Of a stretch of DNA of 64,000 nucleotides, positions 60,739 to 64,000 are shown one piece after another. Within the stretch, counting starts at the first letter, position 1, and each line of letters opens with the position of its first letter. This DNA comes from Lewinellaceae bacterium (GTDB taxonomy: Bacteria; Bacteroidota; Bacteroidia; Chitinophagales; Saprospiraceae), in contig JACJXW010000004.1 of the NCBI GenBank assembly GCA_020636405.1, positions 1,116,001 through 1,180,000 of the forward strand, read 5' to 3'. Position numbers and translations under genes: made by a program. The notes under the pieces were generated by a model that ran no database searches, had not been told where the DNA came from, and saw nothing but the letters and a program-made list of their open reading frames with translations.

Positions 60739-62537
60739 CAGATCGAAAAAGGCCCTATATAACGGTTGCCCTGCCCATTGGCGTTGCCGAAAATGGTATA
60801 CTTTCTTCCCGTTTTGTCGAAAAAGATGTAAAAGTGGTCGTCTCCGATATCAAACCCGATCGAGGCGCCGACCCCATCCATTCCGGAGGGGAAATTGTGG
60901 CCGTTGAACAGTTGGTTCAGGTTCTTGGGCGTGCTGAACCCCTGGGGGTTGTTGTTGTAGATGGTCCACAACGTGCCGTCTTTATTGAACATGATACGGG
61001 TGCTGGGCCCTAGCGGGTCCTTGGTGCGGAAGGACATTGCTCCCACGCCCGCAAGATTGAAGGGAGAGCTGCCATTGGCCAGTTCTGTGATATTCTGTAT
61101 GTTCAGCCACCGGCCGTTGTCCAGCATATAGCTGTACCGCGTGCCAGACTCATCAAAGATCATGATCGTGGCCTGCTCGTAGTTATTGCCATCCAGATTG
61201 CAGGCCGCGCCGATGGAGGGGAATGGACAGGGGCCGTCGCCCAGTTGGTCGATGGAATAGGGGCCCTCCAACCGGCCCACATCGCTGACCATGTACTGGT
61301 CTCCTGCCTTGTTGACCAGTATAAACTCCGTCCCCTTAAGCGTAAATGCCGCCCCGATGGGGCCGAAGGTACTGGACAGCCCTGCCCAATGAGCGGTGTA
61401 GGGCGGCGCGCCTACCGTCATAGTCGGGGTGCATTCCTTAACGTCGTACTCAGTGTTGAGCTGGACGCTGACGATCTGGTTGTCGTAAACGCTGCGCACC
61501 ACGTAAGAAACCGGCTTACCGGTGGTAATGTCCGAGCTTTCCGCCAACAGCTCTACTATGGAGCTCAGGTCGGAGACGCCGATCGTCCGGATGGTGGACC
61601 CCGCTTCGCCGCCAAAGGCAAACACTTTGATCTTAATATTCTCCAGTTGGGACAACTGGTTGTAGTCCACCTCTCCGGAAGCGCCTACGGCCAGGCCGGA
61701 AAAGGATCCTTCTACCCGGGCGTTCATCTCCGTTTGGGAGGAAGTCGATTCGATCAGCATATAGTATATGCGGCCGTAGGTGACATCTGAGATGTAGGTG
61801 GCCGGGTTGCCGGCGCCCACGTAACGCGCCAGGTCCTCGGGCGTTACTTCCGGGGCAAAGAGCCCGTCGAGAGAGGACGGAATGTCGAAGCTCAAGGTGT
61901 AGAAACTTTGGTTGAGTTGTATCAGCATGCGGTTGTATTCCCGGTCGGTGCTGAAACTGAGGCTGCTCTCGATCTCTACAAATTTGGTCTCGTAATCCGC
62001 CCGCATCTTCAGCGCCATCTCTCTCTTGCTGCTGATGAAATCATAGGAAAATTCAAAATTAGCAGGGACAACACCGGTGCTGTTGGCAATGATGTTGTTG
62101 GCAGCAGTGCTGACCGTGCTCTTTTTGATCTCTTCCACGGTGAAAGACGGCTGAATATTCCCGTCTACTACGTCAATGGAAATGGTGCCTCCGGCGCGCT
62201 TGACGGCGATGACGTCGGGGGTGGCCTGGTTGAGGCTCTTGCCCTGCAACAGGCTGCCCGGGTAGATCACCGAGGCGTTGGGGTTGAATAGGGGAAAGCC
62301 ACTTTGTCCTCCCGCCGCGTCCTGTATCCTCAGCGTCCGGGTGACGCAATTGAATTCTACATCATTTATGGTTTCGGCGGACTGCTCCTCGGCAATGACC
62401 TCTTCGCTCCGGTTGACGGAGGGGAAATCACCACCGGCCGCAAAAACAGCCTCAAAGCTGTCGGAAGGCGTGTTGTTCTCTTTATTACAGGCGAGGGCCA
62501 GGAGCAGAGTGAATACCGCTAATAGGGTCTTTTTCAT
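60738..62537 (-). CDS. Cholesterol-dependent-cytolysin-like lipoprotein with C-terminal hemopexin-like repeats
   Basis: 599 residues from the ATG at 62537 (MKKTLLAVFTLLLALAC, lipobox Cys at 17). Residues about 60-375 follow the CDC (thiol-activated cytolysin) pore-forming core: VIYPGSLLQGKSL, VTYGRIYYMLIESTSS, ISYVV-like KPVSYVVRSVYDNQIVSVQL. The usual undecapeptide (ECTGLAWEWWR) of domain 4 is absent. In place of domain 4 there are four repeats of about 50 residues (GAAFTLKGTEFILVNKAGDQYMV, GAACNLDGNNYEQATIMIF, GAMSFRTKDPLGP, GASIGFDIGDDHFYIFF) resembling hemopexin-type four-bladed propeller units. It is probably a surface lipoprotein toxin or defence pore whose target recognition was replaced. 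Confidence 0.8.
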   Translation of the reverse strand: MKKTLLAVFTLLLALACNKENNTPSDSFEAVFAAGGDFPSVNRSEEVIAEEQSAETINDVEFNCVTRTLRIQDAAGGQSGFPLFNPNASVIYPGSLLQGKSLNQATPDVIAVKRAGGTISIDVVDGNIQPSFTVEEIKKSTVSTAANNIIANSTGVVPANFEFSYDFISSKREMALKMRADYETKFVEIESSLSFSTDREYNRMLIQLNQSFYTLSFDIPSSLDGLFAPEVTPEDLARYVGAGNPATYISDVTYGRIYYMLIESTSSQTEMNARVEGSFSGLAVGASGEVDYNQLSQLENIKIKVFAFGGEAGSTIRTIGVSDLSSIVELLAESSDITTGKPVSYVVRSVYDNQIVSVQLNTEYDVKECTPTMTVGAPPYTAHWAGLSSTFGPIGAAFTLKGTEFILVNKAGDQYMVSDVGRLEGPYSIDQLGDGPCPFPSIGAACNLDGNNYEQATIMIFDESGTRYSYMLDNGRWLNIQNITELANGSSPFNLAGVGAMSFRTKDPLGPSTRIMFNKDGTLWTIYNNNPQGFSTPKNLNQLFNGHNFPSGMDGVGASIGFDIGDDHFYIFFDKTGRKYTIFGNANGQGNRYIGPFSI

Positions 62538-62824
62538 GGTCAATTTTTTAGGTTTTTAGAATGGGGGAGCAGCGCCGCTTCCGATGGTTCAAAAGTGCAG
62601 CTAAAGGGGGGGAACCCCAAGAAATCAGGGTGGACAAAGGGTGGACAGGGGGGATTTGGCCGATCGGCTGTTTCGGGATTGGTTGATTCGGAACCTTAGT
62701 CTCAAGAAAATTCACCAACAATTTGTGGAAAACTTAAAACAAATTTGTTTTATGAACTGCATCGAAAACGGTAACTTCGGTGTTGTATTCAAGAGTTGCC
62801 CTTCTTGTAAAACGAAGAACTGAC

Positions 62825-62930
62825 TTGTTGATTCGTTGATTCGTTGATTCGTTGATCCGTCGATCCGGCTTTGTGAAATTTGTTGAATGAGGCAGCTGCC
62901 TCTATCCGGCCGGCCGCTGAATCAACCGAA
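62825..62930. repeat. ATTCGTTG tandem words with distal complementary word
   Basis: Tandem ATTCGTTG (period 8, about 62826-62856) is mirrored by AATCAACCGAA at 62920-62930. It shares its word with the array at 16.2 kb. The gap 62538-62989 contains this, the next tandem repeat and no gene that I can support. Confidence 0.65.
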
Positions 62931-62953
62931 TCTGACGGACGTTATTCATTTAC

Positions 62954-62986
62954 ACATTCACACATTCACACATTCACACATTCCCT
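62954..62986 (+). repeat. CATTCACA tandem repeat just before dnaE
   Basis: Four copies of CATTCACA (period 8) end four bases before the dnaE start codon. Slippage here could change the spacing of the dnaE translation-initiation region. Confidence 0.85.
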
Positions 62987-62989
62987 AAC

Positions 62990-64000
62990 ATGCCAGAGTT
63001 CGTACACCTTCACTGCCATACCCAATATTCCTTGCTCGACGGAGCAACGGACATCGGAGCGATGATGGACAAAGCGGCCAGAGACGGGCAGAAAGGCGTC
63101 GCCCTTACTGATCACGGCAATATGTTCGGCGCTTTCAAGTTCGTATCCGAAGCCGAGAACCGGGGCCTCAAACCGATCGTCGGCTGCGAGTTCTACCTGG
63201 TGGAAGACCGCCATAAACAGTCCTTCTCCCGCGCCGCCGGAGAACAGGACAACCGTTACCACCAACTGCTGCTGGCTAAAAACCAGAAAGGGTACGAAAA
63301 CCTGTCCAAGCTTTGCTCCCTGGGTTTTATCGAAGGGCTGTACGGTAAATTCCCCCGCATTGACAAAGAACTGATCGAGCAATACCACGAAGGGCTGATC
63401 GCCACCAGCTGCTGCATCGGGGCGGAGATCCCGCAAGCCATTATGCACGGCAAACTGGAAGACGCCGAAAAGAAACTCCGCTGGTGGCTGGACCTGTTTG
63501 GCGAAGACTACTACATCGAACTGCAGCGCCACCGCGGACTGGAGAATATCGACGGCCTGGGCATCAGCCAGGAGGATATTAACCAGCAATTGCTGCAATT
63601 CGCCAGAAAATACAACGTCAAGGTCATCTGTACCAACGATTCCCACTACCTGGAGGAAGACGATTATCTTCCCCATGATATCCTGTTGTGCATCAACACC
63701 AACAGCCTGGTAGAAGAAATGAACCGCTTCAAATTTCCCAGCTCCGACTTCTACTTCAAGACGCAGCAGGAAATGAGCCGGTTGTTTCACGATGTACCGG
63801 AGTCGGTAGACAATACCATCGAGATCTTCGACAAGATCGACAAGCTGACGCTGGCGCGGGATATCCTGCTGCCGGCTTTCCCTTTGCCCAAGGGATTCAA
63901 AGACCAGGATGATTACCTCCGGCACCTGACCTATGAGGGCGCCAAGCGCCGGTACGGCACGATCACTCCCGAGATCAAGGAACGACTGGACTTCGAGCTG
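62990..64000 (+). CDS. dnaE: DNA polymerase III alpha subunit (5' part)
   Basis: The ATG at 62990 (MPEFVHLHCHTQYSLLDGA) opens a frame that runs to the window end (337 codons seen; the full gene is about 1150-1450 codons). The PHP domain is clear: HLHCHTQYSLLDG, VALTDHGNMFGAFKF, NDSHYLEEDDYLPHDILLCINT, and an intact set of metal-binding His/Asp residues, as in PHP domains with possible pyrophosphatase or proofreading activity. DnaE is the replicative polymerase. It is preceded by CATTCACA repeats. The start is firm because homologues begin at this motif. Confidence 0.95.
   Translation, partial: MPEFVHLHCHTQYSLLDGATDIGAMMDKAARDGQKGVALTDHGNMFGAFKFVSEAENRGLKPIVGCEFYLVEDRHKQSFSRAAGEQDNRYHQLLLAKNQKGYENLSKLCSLGFIEGLYGKFPRIDKELIEQYHEGLIATSCCIGAEIPQAIMHGKLEDAEKKLRWWLDLFGEDYYIELQRHRGLENIDGLGISQEDINQQLLQFARKYNVKVICTNDSHYLEEDDYLPHDILLCINTNSLVEEMNRFKFPSSDFYFKTQQEMSRLFHDVPESVDNTIEIFDKIDKLTLARDILLPAFPLPKGFKDQDDYLRHLTYEGAKRRYGTITPEIKERLDFEL

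Noticed and set aside
1..64000. tRNA, rRNA or tmRNA genes
   Set aside because: No cloverleaf with a GTTCRAN T-loop or conserved rRNA segment was found by eye; a computed scan was not possible.

Overview
The window comes from a member of the Bacteroidota, most probably the Saprospiria (Saprospiraceae/Lewinella-like). Signs of this are a SprA (type IX secretion translocon) tail, four T9SS-sorted secreted proteins, many Cys-anchored lipoproteins, a Bacteroidota-type FabI and putative porin, and promoters of the TTG-N19-21-TAnnTTTG form. Shine-Dalgarno sequences are mostly weak. No rRNA, tRNA, integrase, transposase or reverse transcriptase was found. The species cannot be fixed from the sequence.

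Layout. 0-20 kb is mainly housekeeping and secreted enzymes: sprA tail, a 2,2-dialkylglycine decarboxylase, alkaline phosphatase, dprA, an SH3b protein, a glucosaminidase-fold protein lacking the usual catalytic Glu, a zincin lipoprotein, an S9 peptidase, an AraC regulator, a T9SS alpha-amylase, an RRM protein with a long leader, a B3/B4-domain protein, fumC, a sialidase-like T9SS protein and superoxide dismutase. At 20.5-20.9 kb a promoter, a 22-codon hydrophobic ORF and a terminator form a small orphan transcription unit.

21.1-28.6 kb is a conflict-type locus: an iSTAND-like protein, a MoxR AAA+ ATPase, and a 1593-residue protein joining a vWA-like region, three membrane segments, SH3b, an apparently intact Amidase_3 domain, thrombospondin-3 repeats and a FISUMP domain. 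A four-helix-bundle (S23/Avd-like) gene sits between the ATPase and the large gene and is bounded by perfect 18-bp inverted repeats. 28.6-39 kb holds REP-like hairpins, recN, fabI, a LVIVD-repeat T9SS protein, a porin and a T9SS propeller/Ig protein.

39.2-46.2 kb is a five-gene minus-strand operon: a membrane coiled-repeat protein, an outer-membrane barrel, a CHAT protease, an nSTAND ATPase, and a second FISUMP protein that starts inside the STAND winged helix. The remnant of a caspase-like gene lies just upstream. 47-64 kb carries GH65, vanadium haloperoxidase, an APC permease, an M20 amidohydrolase, a pentameric ligand-gated ion channel, an NtrC-type regulator, a LOG-family protein, a serine-less acyl-carrier-like protein, a double GNAT, an EAD11-like pseudokinase, a cholesterol-dependent-cytolysin-like lipoprotein ending in a hemopexin-like propeller, and the start of dnaE.

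Two things stand out. First, the two conflict loci both end in FISUMP lectin-like domains, and an EAD11-pseudokinase and a CDC-like toxin lie in the same window. Second, at least eight intergenic gaps contain word arrays: short tandem words arranged as inverted arms of about 8-18 bp around a short spacer, usually with a different word at each site. At one site the spacer holds the four-helix-bundle gene. All functional statements are read from sequence motifs and family knowledge; nothing was searched.
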